Assembly (NCBI RefSeq): GCF_000420065.1
Contig: NZ_ATUF01000003.1
Span: forward strand, 248,001 to 312,000
Reading direction: 5' to 3'
Length of the DNA: 64,000 nt
Origin: Varibaculum cambriense DSM 15806
GTDB taxonomy: Bacteria > Actinomycetota > Actinomycetes > Actinomycetales > Actinomycetaceae
The notes under the pieces were generated by a model. The model saw only the letters and a list, made by a program, of their open reading frames with translations, did no database searches and was not told the origin of the DNA. The position numbers and the translations under genes are program-made. Of the stretch, positions 25,528-33,361 are shown one piece after another; within the stretch, counting starts at the first letter, position 1; each line of letters starts with the position of its first letter.

Positions 25528-25579
25528 TAAGTTGCCTTGGCTTACCGAGCTGTCTTCATGCGGGGGCAAGGGTCGCGGC

Positions 25580-25652
25580 CGGTAAAAGATGCGAGAGGGG
25601 CTCGTTCCGCTTGCTCCAAGCGGAACGTGGGGTCCCCGGAGCGCTTTTACCG
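25580..25652. repeat. second nested hairpin between miaA and hypD
   Basis: Inner stem CGTTCCGCTTG (25603-25613) pairs exactly with CAAGCGGAACG (25617-25627). Outer arms CGGTAAAAG (25580-25588) and CTTTTACCG (25644-25652) also pair exactly, and pairing may extend through flanking GGC/GCC and GTC/GAC. Unrelated in sequence to copy A. Located 3' of both convergent genes, so it may be the hypD terminator or a small RNA; no poly-T tail is visible on either strand. Confidence 0.7.
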
Positions 25653-25694
25653 AGCCAGACCCGTGAACAGACCCGCGTGCTTAGCCAGACCCTA

Positions 25695-26843
25695 CTAGTC
25701 CTCAATTACGATGGCGTGGGCGGTTTCGCGGTCGATCCGGCCGAAGTTATAGAACGCGGCGCACGCCCCCTCGGGGGAAACCATACAGGTACCAATGGGC
25801 TTCTCCGGGGAACAGGCAGTACCGAAGACTTTGCATTCCCAAGGCTTAATCCGTCCGGTTAGCACCGATCCACATTCGCAGGCAGGAGGATCGGGAACCC
25901 GCACGCCCGGTACCTTGTACAGTCTCTCGGCATCCCAGGGGGCGAATTCCTCGGAAATCCCCATCCCGGAGTAGGGCATCCAGCCGAGACCGCGCCACTC
26001 GAAAGTGTCGCGGGTGGAAAATACCCGGTCGAGTAACCTGAGGGCAGCAAGGTTACCTTCGGGACGTACTACCCGCGAGTATTGGTTTTCGACTCGCGCT
26101 TCACCCCGTTCAACCGCTCCTGACAGGTATTGGTCGATTAGCATCGCAACCGACTGCAAAATATCGAGCGGCTCAAAACCAGTCACTACCACCGGTTTGT
26201 TGTATTCTTTCGGCAAGAATTGGAAGGCGTCGGAGCCGACTACCGTCGCCACGTGACCTGGTCCAATAAAACCGTCAATGCGGGTTTCGTCAGCCCCTAC
26301 AATCGCTCGTAGCGGCGGTTCAATCTTCACGTGATTAGAGAACACGGAAAAGTTCTTTACCTGCTGTTTCTTAGCAGCTACCAGAGTCACCGCAGTGGAG
26401 GGGGCGGTAGTTTCGAACCCGATAGCAAAGAAAATAACCTGCTTATCTGGATTTTCTTTTGCAATCTTCAAAGCATCTAGGGGAGAGTAAACGAAGCGGA
26501 CGTCGCGCCCACGCGCCCTCGCCTGGAGCAGGGATTCCTTCGAGCCTGGTACCCGCATCATGTCCCCGAAAGTCGTCAAGATAACGTCCGGTTGATTAGC
26601 TAGCCAGAGGGCATCGTCTACCCGCCCCATGGGGATCACACACACCGGGCAGCCGGGGCCGTGAATAAACTGCACGTTTTCTGGCAAGAGATGCTCCAGG
26701 CCGTGCCGGTAAATCGTGTGGGTGTGTCCGCCACAAATCTCCATAAACGCTAGCGGGCGCTCAAAGTGTTTGGCCTCCGCGTTGATACGTTTTACCAGTT
26801 GGCGTGCAAACTCGGGGTCGCGGAATTCGTCAACGTACTTCAT
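25695..26843 (-). CDS. hypD: hydrogenase formation protein HypD
   Basis: Iron-sulfur scaffold that, with HypC and HypE, builds the Fe(CN)2CO group of [NiFe]-hydrogenase. Motifs include EICGGHTHTIYRHG, IHGPGCPVCVIPMG with the redox Cys pair, and FAIGFETTAPSTA. The C-terminal [4Fe-4S] region spans PACECGSVLTGRI, WECKVFGTAC and ACAAFYNFGR. 382 residues is standard. It is downstream of hypC with a 48-base gap and converges on miaA across the palindromic region. Confidence 0.96.
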   Translation of the reverse strand: MKYVDEFRDPEFARQLVKRINAEAKHFERPLAFMEICGGHTHTIYRHGLEHLLPENVQFIHGPGCPVCVIPMGRVDDALWLANQPDVILTTFGDMMRVPGSKESLLQARARGRDVRFVYSPLDALKIAKENPDKQVIFFAIGFETTAPSTAVTLVAAKKQQVKNFSVFSNHVKIEPPLRAIVGADETRIDGFIGPGHVATVVGSDAFQFLPKEYNKPVVVTGFEPLDILQSVAMLIDQYLSGAVERGEARVENQYSRVVRPEGNLAALRLLDRVFSTRDTFEWRGLGWMPYSGMGISEEFAPWDAERLYKVPGVRVPDPPACECGSVLTGRIKPWECKVFGTACSPEKPIGTCMVSPEGACAAFYNFGRIDRETAHAIVIED

Positions 26844-26891
26844 ATGTTCTATCTCTTTTCGCGGTCAAAAGATTCTGGTAGCAAGAGTCGG

Positions 26892-27158
26892 CTAAACCGA
26901 GGTGGTCTTAAATTGCTCCAGCTCGCTTTCAAACTGTCCCAGTTTTCTAATCTGATCTAAAGTAGTGGCGGCCTCTTGGGCGTCAATCTGCGACATCGCA
27001 AATCCCACGTGTACCAGCACCCAGTCGCCGACTTTTAAACCCTCGTCTGCCAGCAAATCTGTGGAAATCATCCGTTCCACCCCAGATAGCGAAACCTTGG
27101 CACGACCGCTTTCATTTTCATCGAATGCCACGATTTCGGCAGGAACTCCCAAGCACAT
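26892..27158 (-). CDS. hypC: hydrogenase assembly chaperone HypC (copy 1)
   Basis: Small chaperone that carries the Fe(CN)2CO unit from HypD to the large-subunit precursor. Starts MCLGVPAEIV with the essential Cys2, and has DWVLVHVGFAMS, including the conserved His that works with Cys2. 88 residues. AAGGAGG precedes the ATG. Divergent from hypE. A second, variant HypC is at 38761, and this copy is the canonical one. Confidence 0.96.
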   Translation of the reverse strand: MCLGVPAEIVAFDENESGRAKVSLSGVERMISTDLLADEGLKVGDWVLVHVGFAMSQIDAQEAATTLDQIRKLGQFESELEQFKTTSV

Positions 27159-27193
27159 AGAACCCTCCTTGAGCTAACTACTTCCAGGTTACT

Positions 27194-27199
27194 TACAAT
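27194..27199 (+). promoter_or_regulatory. candidate -10 box upstream of hypE
   Basis: TACAAT in the short region between divergent hypC and hypE. If used, transcription begins near 27206, about 120 bases before the preferred hypE start. Confidence 0.3.
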
Positions 27200-27327
27200 T
27201 GTCAGTGCTATCAAAGATGAAAACTGGTGCCGGTTTGTGCGATTATCAAAGAGTGGATCCGAAAAATCGCCTGAATAAGGACGAACTCAAAGTAAACTCC
27301 AATATTGCCCGGGTACGCAGCCGGGGA

Positions 27328-28389
27328 ATGAAACTCAAAGACGACTACGTGACGCTCTCGCACGGCGCCGGCGGAAAAGCCTCGGCCGCGCTAGTTGATC
27401 AAGTGTTTGTTTCTGGTTATGGCAACGAGGTGCTTGCGGAACTAACCGATGCCGGGGTGCTGCCCCTAACAGAACTGCTAGGTGCGGTAGCCGGTAACGA
27501 GGACGCTGACTTCGGTGGCGGCAAGCTGGCAATGTCTACCGATTCTTATGTAGTTAACCCCATCGTTTTTCCCGGTGGCTCTATCGGGGAACTGGCGGTT
27601 AATGGTACCGTCAATGACCTGGCAGTTTCGGGGGCTATCCCCAAGGTGATTAGTGCCGGTTTTATTTTAGAAGAGGGTCTACCGATTGCGGATCTGCGTC
27701 GGGAAGTACAGGCGATGCGCGAGGCCGCCGAGAACGCGGGGGTACGAATCGTTACCGGTGATACCAAAGTGGTTCCCAAAGGAAGCGGCGACAAATTGTT
27801 TATTAACACCGCTGGCATTGGGATTGTGCCCGGAGATCGTCACCTAGGTGCCAGTAAAGTGCAGCGCGGCGACCGGATTATTGTTTCCGGAGCGATCGCT
27901 GATCATGGCATGTCGGTGATGATGGCGCGCGGTGATCTGGCGATTGAAGCCCCCATTAAATCTGATACCCGTGCCGTTAATCACCTGGTAGAAGCGTTAA
28001 TTACGGCGGTTCCACAGACTCGCTGGATGCGCGATGCCACTCGCGGCGGCCTGGGAACAGTACTGAATGAACTAGCGGTAGCTACCGGGTGGGGGATAGC
28101 AATCGAGGACGAATCGATTCCGGTACACGATATGACCCGGGGTGCCTGCGATATGCTCGGCATCGATCCGATCTATGTAGCGAACGAAGGTATGTTCTGT
28201 GCGGTAGTGCCGGCCGAAGAGGTAGATACGGCGCTGGAGGCGCTGCGAGCACTGCCCGGCGGGGAAGAAGCCGCCAATATCGGGCGGGTAGTTTCTAAAC
28301 CGGAGTCATCAGTAGTGATGGTGACGGCTTTCGGGGGGACCCGGATGATCGATATGTTGGTGGGTGATCCGCTGCCGCGAATCTGCTAA
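27328..28389 (+). CDS. hypE: carbamoyl dehydratase HypE
   Basis: Dehydrates the carbamoylated C-terminal Cys to thiocyanate, supplying the cyanide ligands for the hydrogenase iron. PurM/ThiL fold: TLSHGAGGKAS at the N-terminus, FGGGKLAMSTDSYVV, GTVNDLAVSGA, TGDTKVVPKG and DATRGGLGTVLNE. It ends with the obligatory PRIC tail. I chose the ATG at 27328 because HypE proteins begin a few residues before the HGAGG motif; the open frame continues upstream to a TTG at 27199, adding 43 unconserved residues, and no site has a good Shine-Dalgarno. Converges on hypF. Confidence 0.93.
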   Translation: MKLKDDYVTLSHGAGGKASAALVDQVFVSGYGNEVLAELTDAGVLPLTELLGAVAGNEDADFGGGKLAMSTDSYVVNPIVFPGGSIGELAVNGTVNDLAVSGAIPKVISAGFILEEGLPIADLRREVQAMREAAENAGVRIVTGDTKVVPKGSGDKLFINTAGIGIVPGDRHLGASKVQRGDRIIVSGAIADHGMSVMMARGDLAIEAPIKSDTRAVNHLVEALITAVPQTRWMRDATRGGLGTVLNELAVATGWGIAIEDESIPVHDMTRGACDMLGIDPIYVANEGMFCAVVPAEEVDTALEALRALPGGEEAANIGRVVSKPESSVVMVTAFGGTRMIDMLVGDPLPRIC

Positions 28390-28418
28390 CCGGCTCAAAG
28401 TGAGCAGGTAAAAGCAGA

Positions 28419-28444
28419 TTAGCAGGTGCCAAAAGTGCTGCTAA
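28419..28444. terminator. weak hairpin between convergent hypE and hypF
   Basis: TTAGCAG (28419-28425) and CTGCTAA (28438-28444) are exact complements around a 12-base loop at the junction of the convergent genes. There is no clear T-run on either side, so termination is a guess from position. Confidence 0.3.
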
Positions 28445-30735
28445 CAAGCTCCTAGAACTGCTGCCCACGCCTGCCCTAGGCTCAGCCCTCCATCATTTGG
28501 GGGCACGGTTTTGTGAGTCATGACTTGGTAGCCGTCTTCACGCATAATCCGGATAAAATGGCTGCTAAATAGGCGATTTAGGGCAACCCCGCCGGTTATT
28601 CCCACGGTTTTAATCCCGGCTTTTTCGGCAGTTTCTCCCGCCTGGCCAGCCAATAGTTGCGCTAGCCCCAGATGGAACTGCCAGGCACGTTCGCCCACTT
28701 CCCGCTCCTCCTCAGCCAGCATCTCGAAAAGTTCCCGGTAGCTACCAAAACTGGATGCCTGTGTGTCAACATGTCTATTTGCCCAAGTGTTGGCGGCGTG
28801 TTCTAGTTCCATTGCCGCCTGTGCCTCGTAGGTTACTTCTGTGCAGATTCCTAGCACGGCGGCCGCGGCATCAAATAGTCTGCCGCCACTGGTGGTGGCG
28901 ACTACTCCAAAACCACTATCTAACTGGCTTTTTACCAGTTCTAATTCGGCGTGCTTTCCTTGCCGATCCCCAATTTCGTTACTAATTTTCTGGGTAATCT
29001 CATCCAGCTTCCAATCGTGGGCAATCCCTAACGCTACCCTCCAGGGGTACCGGACTGCCCGATCTCCTCCCACCAGGCTAAACGAGGGAAGGTGAGCGCG
29101 GCGACGCCAGGCAGCCCCCGCAATCTCCAGGATTTCGCCGCCCCAGATAGTGCCATCGGTGCCATATCCGGTGCCATCTACTGCCACGACTACCGCTGGA
29201 TCCAGGTGAGAATGCTCCGCCAACAGGCTATAGGCGTGTGCCACATGGTGCTGCACCTGTAACAACTCAATGTCGCGCTGGTCGGCAAAACGGGAAGCCC
29301 AACTGACCGTGGAATAGGCAGGGTGCAGGTCGCAGACAACTTTCTCCGGCCGAGAATGCTGGAAATTCAACATTTGGGTTACTGCCCTTTCCAAGGCCTC
29401 CTGACTGGCCAGAGTACCCATATCCCCAATATGACCCGAGATATGCGCCCAATCTTCACTGGCCAGACAAAAACTATTTTTTAATTCCCCACCTACCGCC
29501 AAGATAGGTGCCGCGGCTGCCTGTGGCAGCGCCACCGGCAGTGGTGCATAGCCCCGGGAACGGCGGGAAGGAATAGTTACTTGCGAGTTCGCTAAGAAAA
29601 CTGAGTCCTCCATCGGTAGATGAATATCGCGGTCATGGAAAACGAAACCATCAGCTATTCTCGCCAAACGCGCGAGCGCGTCCTCGTTCGTAAAACACAG
29701 GGGTTCTCCCGCCAAATTGCCGGAAGTCGCCACCAGCGCCATCTCGGAGCATTCGGCGCTCAAAAGTTCTAAGTGCAAAGGGGCATAGGGCAATAAAATT
29801 CCCACATCCCCCAAGCCGGGAGCCACCGCGGGGGCTAAATCGTACCCGGAGCCAAAAGGAGCAATCACAATCGGGCGCGCGGGGGAGGAGAGCTCCTCTA
29901 GCTGCGAATCGCTAAGGCGTGCCAGCCCCCTTGCCGCCTTGAGGCTGGGAGCCATGACTGCAAACGGTTTTTCTCCCCGGTTCTTGCGTTTGCGCAGCCG
30001 CGCCACCGCCTCTTGATTGCGGGCATCGCACATCAGGTGAAAACCGCCAATACCTTTTACCGCCAGGATTTCTCCGCGTCGTAAACGTGTGCGGGCTTCA
30101 GCTAGGGCGGTGGCGATCAAAGGGTGGCGATCTCCCGTTGGAGGGCGCAGATTTGGGTTAGTAGTATCGCTCACCCACAGGACTGGGCCACAATCAAAAC
30201 AACTCACCGGTTGTGCATGGTAGCGCCGATTTTCTGGGTCGGTATACTCTGCGCGGCACGCTGGACACATTGGGAACTTAACCATAGTGGTGGTATCCCG
30301 GTCATAGGGTAAATCCATCATGATAGTCGCGCGCGGGCCACAGTTAGTACAGGTAATAAAGGGGTAGTGGTAGCGCCGATTGTTCGGGTCAGCCATTTCC
30401 TGGCGGCAATCCGGGCAGGTGGCAGTGTCGGGAGGAATCAAGGTACGCGCGCCAGGACGCCGCCGCGAAGACACAATCCTAAATCCACTTTCGTCCTCTT
30501 GCTCCGGAATCTCGCGGGCAACGCTCTGGAGGACGCTCGCCAGGGGAGGTAGGGTCGCTAGCATTTTCGTCATAAAGTTTTCAATATCGCGGGCGCTGCC
30601 TTGGGCTTCAATAAAAACTGACTCATCGTCATTTCCCACGAATCCGCTGAGGGAAAAATCCGCGGCCACTTTAGCCACGTGGGGCCGAAAACCTACCCCT
30701 TGCACTACCCCTCGGAGGCGATAGGCTCGCCGCAT
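28441..30735 (-). CDS. hypF: carbamoyltransferase HypF
   Basis: Transfers carbamoyl from carbamoyl phosphate to the HypE C-terminal Cys. Domain order: acylphosphatase (LRGVVQGVGFRPHVAK, residues 5-20), two zinc fingers (CPDCRQEM..CTNCGPR and CPACRAEY..CFDCGP), YrdC-like domain (LAVKGIGGFHLMCDA, then KNRGEKPFAVM), and Kae1-like domain (VVCDLHPAYSTVSWA, VQHHVAHAYS, AVDGTGYGTDG, GGVALNRLFS). 764 residues. It lies on the opposite strand from hypE and hypA. No domain is missing. Confidence 0.96.
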   Translation of the reverse strand: MRRAYRLRGVVQGVGFRPHVAKVAADFSLSGFVGNDDESVFIEAQGSARDIENFMTKMLATLPPLASVLQSVAREIPEQEDESGFRIVSSRRRPGARTLIPPDTATCPDCRQEMADPNNRRYHYPFITCTNCGPRATIMMDLPYDRDTTTMVKFPMCPACRAEYTDPENRRYHAQPVSCFDCGPVLWVSDTTNPNLRPPTGDRHPLIATALAEARTRLRRGEILAVKGIGGFHLMCDARNQEAVARLRKRKNRGEKPFAVMAPSLKAARGLARLSDSQLEELSSPARPIVIAPFGSGYDLAPAVAPGLGDVGILLPYAPLHLELLSAECSEMALVATSGNLAGEPLCFTNEDALARLARIADGFVFHDRDIHLPMEDSVFLANSQVTIPSRRSRGYAPLPVALPQAAAAPILAVGGELKNSFCLASEDWAHISGHIGDMGTLASQEALERAVTQMLNFQHSRPEKVVCDLHPAYSTVSWASRFADQRDIELLQVQHHVAHAYSLLAEHSHLDPAVVVAVDGTGYGTDGTIWGGEILEIAGAAWRRRAHLPSFSLVGGDRAVRYPWRVALGIAHDWKLDEITQKISNEIGDRQGKHAELELVKSQLDSGFGVVATTSGGRLFDAAAAVLGICTEVTYEAQAAMELEHAANTWANRHVDTQASSFGSYRELFEMLAEEEREVGERAWQFHLGLAQLLAGQAGETAEKAGIKTVGITGGVALNRLFSSHFIRIMREDGYQVMTHKTVPPNDGGLSLGQAWAAVLGAC

Positions 30736-30855
30736 CTGCGCCCTCCTCGTAAAAACTTAACCACTTCCACCCTAGCGCTAACCCGAATGAAGGGAAGCGG
30801 GTAAGGTTAAGAGCGTTCCCGCTGTGAGCGGCAAGTCACGAAATCGAGGAGGGTC

Positions 30856-31206
30856 ATGCACGAAGTTGCGCTTTCGCGTCAACTGGCGCGGATAGTGTCG
30901 CGAAACGCAGCTGGCCGTGAGGTGCTAGAGGTCGAATTAGAGGTAGGACACTTGCGCCAGGTGGTTCCCGAAGCTCTCCATTTCGCCTGGAGCGCAGTTC
31001 GCAAAAATACCTTACGCGGTCCTGCCCGGCTCAATATCACTGAGATACCGGCGGTGGTATGCTGCCGCGAATGTAAAGCCACCACCGAATTGCGAGAAGT
31101 GTTGGATTTTCGCTGCCAAGAATGTTCATCGCGGGATTTGCAGATAATCAGCGGGGAAGAGTTTAGAGTGGTGTCTATTGAGGTGACACCCTTAAGGAAG
31201 GAATAA
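30856..31206 (+). CDS. hypA: hydrogenase nickel incorporation protein HypA (copy 1)
   Basis: Nickel metallochaperone that with HypB inserts nickel into the hydrogenase large subunit. N-terminal MHEVALS places the Ni-binding His at position 2. The zinc site is CREC...CQEC, with the CX2C pairs near residues 73-76 and 93-96. 116 residues. The ATG has GAGGAGGG upstream. It starts a likely hypA-hypB transcript, one base from hypB. A divergent second HypA lies at 37065. Confidence 0.95.
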   Translation: MHEVALSRQLARIVSRNAAGREVLEVELEVGHLRQVVPEALHFAWSAVRKNTLRGPARLNITEIPAVVCCRECKATTELREVLDFRCQECSSRDLQIISGEEFRVVSIEVTPLRKE

Positions 31207-31207
31207 A

Positions 31208-31996
31208 ATGGGACGTTTTCATCGCCACGATGACGGCACGGTACATTCACACGATCACGGGGATCATACCCATCATCACGATCATGGTGACTATGTAGCT
31301 GATCCGGAGGTAATCGGAGATCACTCAGGCTACGACACCGAGAAAGAACGCATTGAAATCCTAGAAGATATCTATGCGGAAAATGACCACTTGGCAGAAC
31401 ACAATCGCCAGGCGTTCGCAGAAAACAACGTAAAAGTGGTTAACCTGATGAGTTCGCCCGGATCGGGAAAAACCACCCTCCTGGAGCGCACCCTAGCTGA
31501 ACTGCAAGGAAAAATGCGGATCGGAATTATTGAAGGCGATATCGAGACTCCTTTGGATGCCGATCGCCTCCGCGGCTATGGTGCTCAAATTTCCCTGCTC
31601 AACACCGGGCAGGGTTTTGGGGGTGAATGCCACTTGGATGCCCCCATGGTGCATCACACTTTGGATGGTTTAGACCTCAGCCAACTTGACCTGGTGATTA
31701 TCGAGAATGTGGGTAACCTGGTATGTCCGGCCGAGTTTGACGTGGGGGAGAACGCCAAAGCGATGGTGTTCTCTATTACCGAGGGCGAAGATAAGCCCCT
31801 AAAGTATCCGGTGATGTTCCGCTCGGTAGAAATCGTGGTGGTAAACAAGATGGATCTGGCGCCCTATCTGAACTTCGATATGGATCGTTTCCGCGGCTAC
31901 TTAGAGCAAGTAAATCCGGGGGTGAAAGTGGTTGAAGTTTCCGCCGAAAAAGGAGAAGGGATCGACGCCTGGATTCAGTGGCTGCAGCAACTATGA
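31208..31996 (+). CDS. hypB: hydrogenase nickel incorporation GTPase HypB
   Basis: GTPase that supplies energy and gating for nickel insertion. A His/Asp-rich N-terminus (HRHDDGTVHSHDHGDHTHHH) probably stores nickel. The P-loop is SSPGSGKTTLLE, the metal site GGECHLDAPMVHHTL, and NKMDLAPY the base-recognition motif. 262 residues. It follows hypA immediately and precedes the structural genes by 129 bases. It has the His-rich type rather than the CxxCGC type of high-affinity site. Confidence 0.96.
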   Translation: MGRFHRHDDGTVHSHDHGDHTHHHDHGDYVADPEVIGDHSGYDTEKERIEILEDIYAENDHLAEHNRQAFAENNVKVVNLMSSPGSGKTTLLERTLAELQGKMRIGIIEGDIETPLDADRLRGYGAQISLLNTGQGFGGECHLDAPMVHHTLDGLDLSQLDLVIIENVGNLVCPAEFDVGENAKAMVFSITEGEDKPLKYPVMFRSVEIVVVNKMDLAPYLNFDMDRFRGYLEQVNPGVKVVEVSAEKGEGIDAWIQWLQQL

Positions 31997-32069
31997 ATAC
32001 GTTAATTTTATTTGCGTAATATAGGTGGATGTTTTACCTGGTTACCGTGATGTTTGCACAGTAGCTAGT

Positions 32070-32075
32070 TATAAT
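32070..32075 (+). promoter_or_regulatory. candidate -10 box of hydrogenase structural operon
   Basis: A perfect TATAAT 51 bases before the small-subunit start, within the 129-base gap after hypB. No consensus -35 at 16-18 bases, suggesting activator dependence. It supports separate transcription of the structural genes. Confidence 0.45.
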
Positions 32076-32125
32076 GATCTCGAGAGACGTTGTGGTCTAC
32101 CTTCAATATCAGTGAGGAACCGGAA

Positions 32126-33361
32126 ATGAGCTATGAGATAAAACCGTGGCGGGAGGGAACCCTCGCCGATAACCTCGCCAGCGCCGGGGTCAGCCGACGA
32201 GATTTCGTTAAATACTGTGCGGGCTTGGCAGCAATCTTTGCTGTGGGTACCCCCCAGATGGCGCATGCAGCTCCGGCGCAAAAAGCCGCCGAAGAATTGG
32301 CCGACAAACTAGGGGCGATCACCAAACCTAATGTGGTGTGGCTCCAGCTCCAAGAGTGTACCGGCTGCATGGAATCAGCTTTGCGCAGTGGCGGTACCAC
32401 CGTAGAAGAAGTGGTACTGAACCTACTTTCGGTGAATTACAACGAGCTGCTGATGGCCGCCGCGGGAGAAGCTGCGGAAGAAGCTTTGGCCGAAACCAAC
32501 GCCAAAAAGCATATTTTGGTAGTTAACGGCTCTGTTCCTACTAAAGATGGCGGTATCTACTGCACCATAGGTGGCAAAACTGCGGAACAGGTTCTGCGGG
32601 AATCGGCCGAAAACGCAGACATAATCTTGGCAGTGGGAGCCTGCGCAGTCTACGGTTCGGTGCAGGCGGCGAAACCCAACCCCACCGGGGCAGTAGGGGT
32701 AGATGAAATCATTAAAGATAAAGCGGTGATAAATGTTTCTGGTTGCCCCCCGATTGGGGAAGTAATCACTGCCTCCCTAACCTATATCTTGACCCACGGC
32801 AAGCCTCCCGAAGTTGATTCTGAAGGGCGTCCCCTCTTCGCCTATGGTCAGCGGATCCATGACTCCTGTCCGCGTCGCCCCCATTTTGATGCCGGGCAAT
32901 TCGTACGTACCTTTGACGATGCCGGAGCTCGCGAAGGTTGGTGCCTGTACGATGTGGGCTGTAAAGGCCCCTCTACCTTTAGCCCCTGCCCGATTGTGCA
33001 GTGGAATATGAAAGCAGGTTGGCCGATTGGTGCCGGTCACCCCTGTATCGGCTGCACCGAGCGTGACTTTTTCGACCGTTTCTCACCGTTCTATCAAGTC
33101 CTGCCAAACGTCCCCGGATTCGGAGTGGAAGCTACTGCCGAGAAGGTGGGATTGGGCTTTACCGGAGCGGTGGCGGCCGGTGTCGCTGTGCACGCGGGAG
33201 TTACCGCCGTTAGAGCTGCAGCAGACCGAAAAGCCACCCGGAATTCTCCGATGGCTGCCTTTGGGGACGCTACCGATGTTGATACCGAACCACCTTCCCC
33301 AGAGGAAACTCCCAACGCAGAAGTTCCTAAGGACAGCGAAAAGAACAGTGAGGCGAACTAA
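32126..33361 (+). CDS. hyaA: [NiFe]-hydrogenase small subunit, Tat-exported
   Basis: Electron-transfer subunit carrying three iron-sulfur clusters. The signal has the twin-Arg motif SRRDFVKYCAG near residue 24 followed by a hydrophobic stretch ending AHAAP, so the mature enzyme faces outside. Cluster ligands: LQECTGCMES, VGACAVYG, SGCPPIGE, DSCPRRPHFD, GCKGPSTFSPCP and GHPCIGCTERDFFD. A C-terminal membrane helix (about residues 340-365) and an acidic tail follow. The proximal motif is ECTGC, not the ECTCC of oxygen-tolerant enzymes. I use the ATG at 32126 with GAGGA upstream. Its stop shares one base with the large subunit. Confidence 0.95.
   Translation: MSYEIKPWREGTLADNLASAGVSRRDFVKYCAGLAAIFAVGTPQMAHAAPAQKAAEELADKLGAITKPNVVWLQLQECTGCMESALRSGGTTVEEVVLNLLSVNYNELLMAAAGEAAEEALAETNAKKHILVVNGSVPTKDGGIYCTIGGKTAEQVLRESAENADIILAVGACAVYGSVQAAKPNPTGAVGVDEIIKDKAVINVSGCPPIGEVITASLTYILTHGKPPEVDSEGRPLFAYGQRIHDSCPRRPHFDAGQFVRTFDDAGAREGWCLYDVGCKGPSTFSPCPIVQWNMKAGWPIGAGHPCIGCTERDFFDRFSPFYQVLPNVPGFGVEATAEKVGLGFTGAVAAGVAVHAGVTAVRAAADRKATRNSPMAAFGDATDVDTEPPSPEETPNAEVPKDSEKNSEAN

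Noticed and set aside
25285-25569. Minus-strand open frame across palindrome copy A encoding a GGHKNS..FLGGRK peptide, and a similar frame at 39900-40199
   Set aside because: Both are mirror readings of the repeat. They overlap miaA or the methyltransferase gene, lack a Shine-Dalgarno, and share peptide only where the DNA repeat is shared. Treated as incidental.
30736-30855. Regulatory inverted repeats between hypF and hypA (CTTAACC...GGTTAAG; TAGCGCTA)
   Set aside because: Arms are short and far apart, and I could not match them to a known regulator; left as unassigned promoter region.
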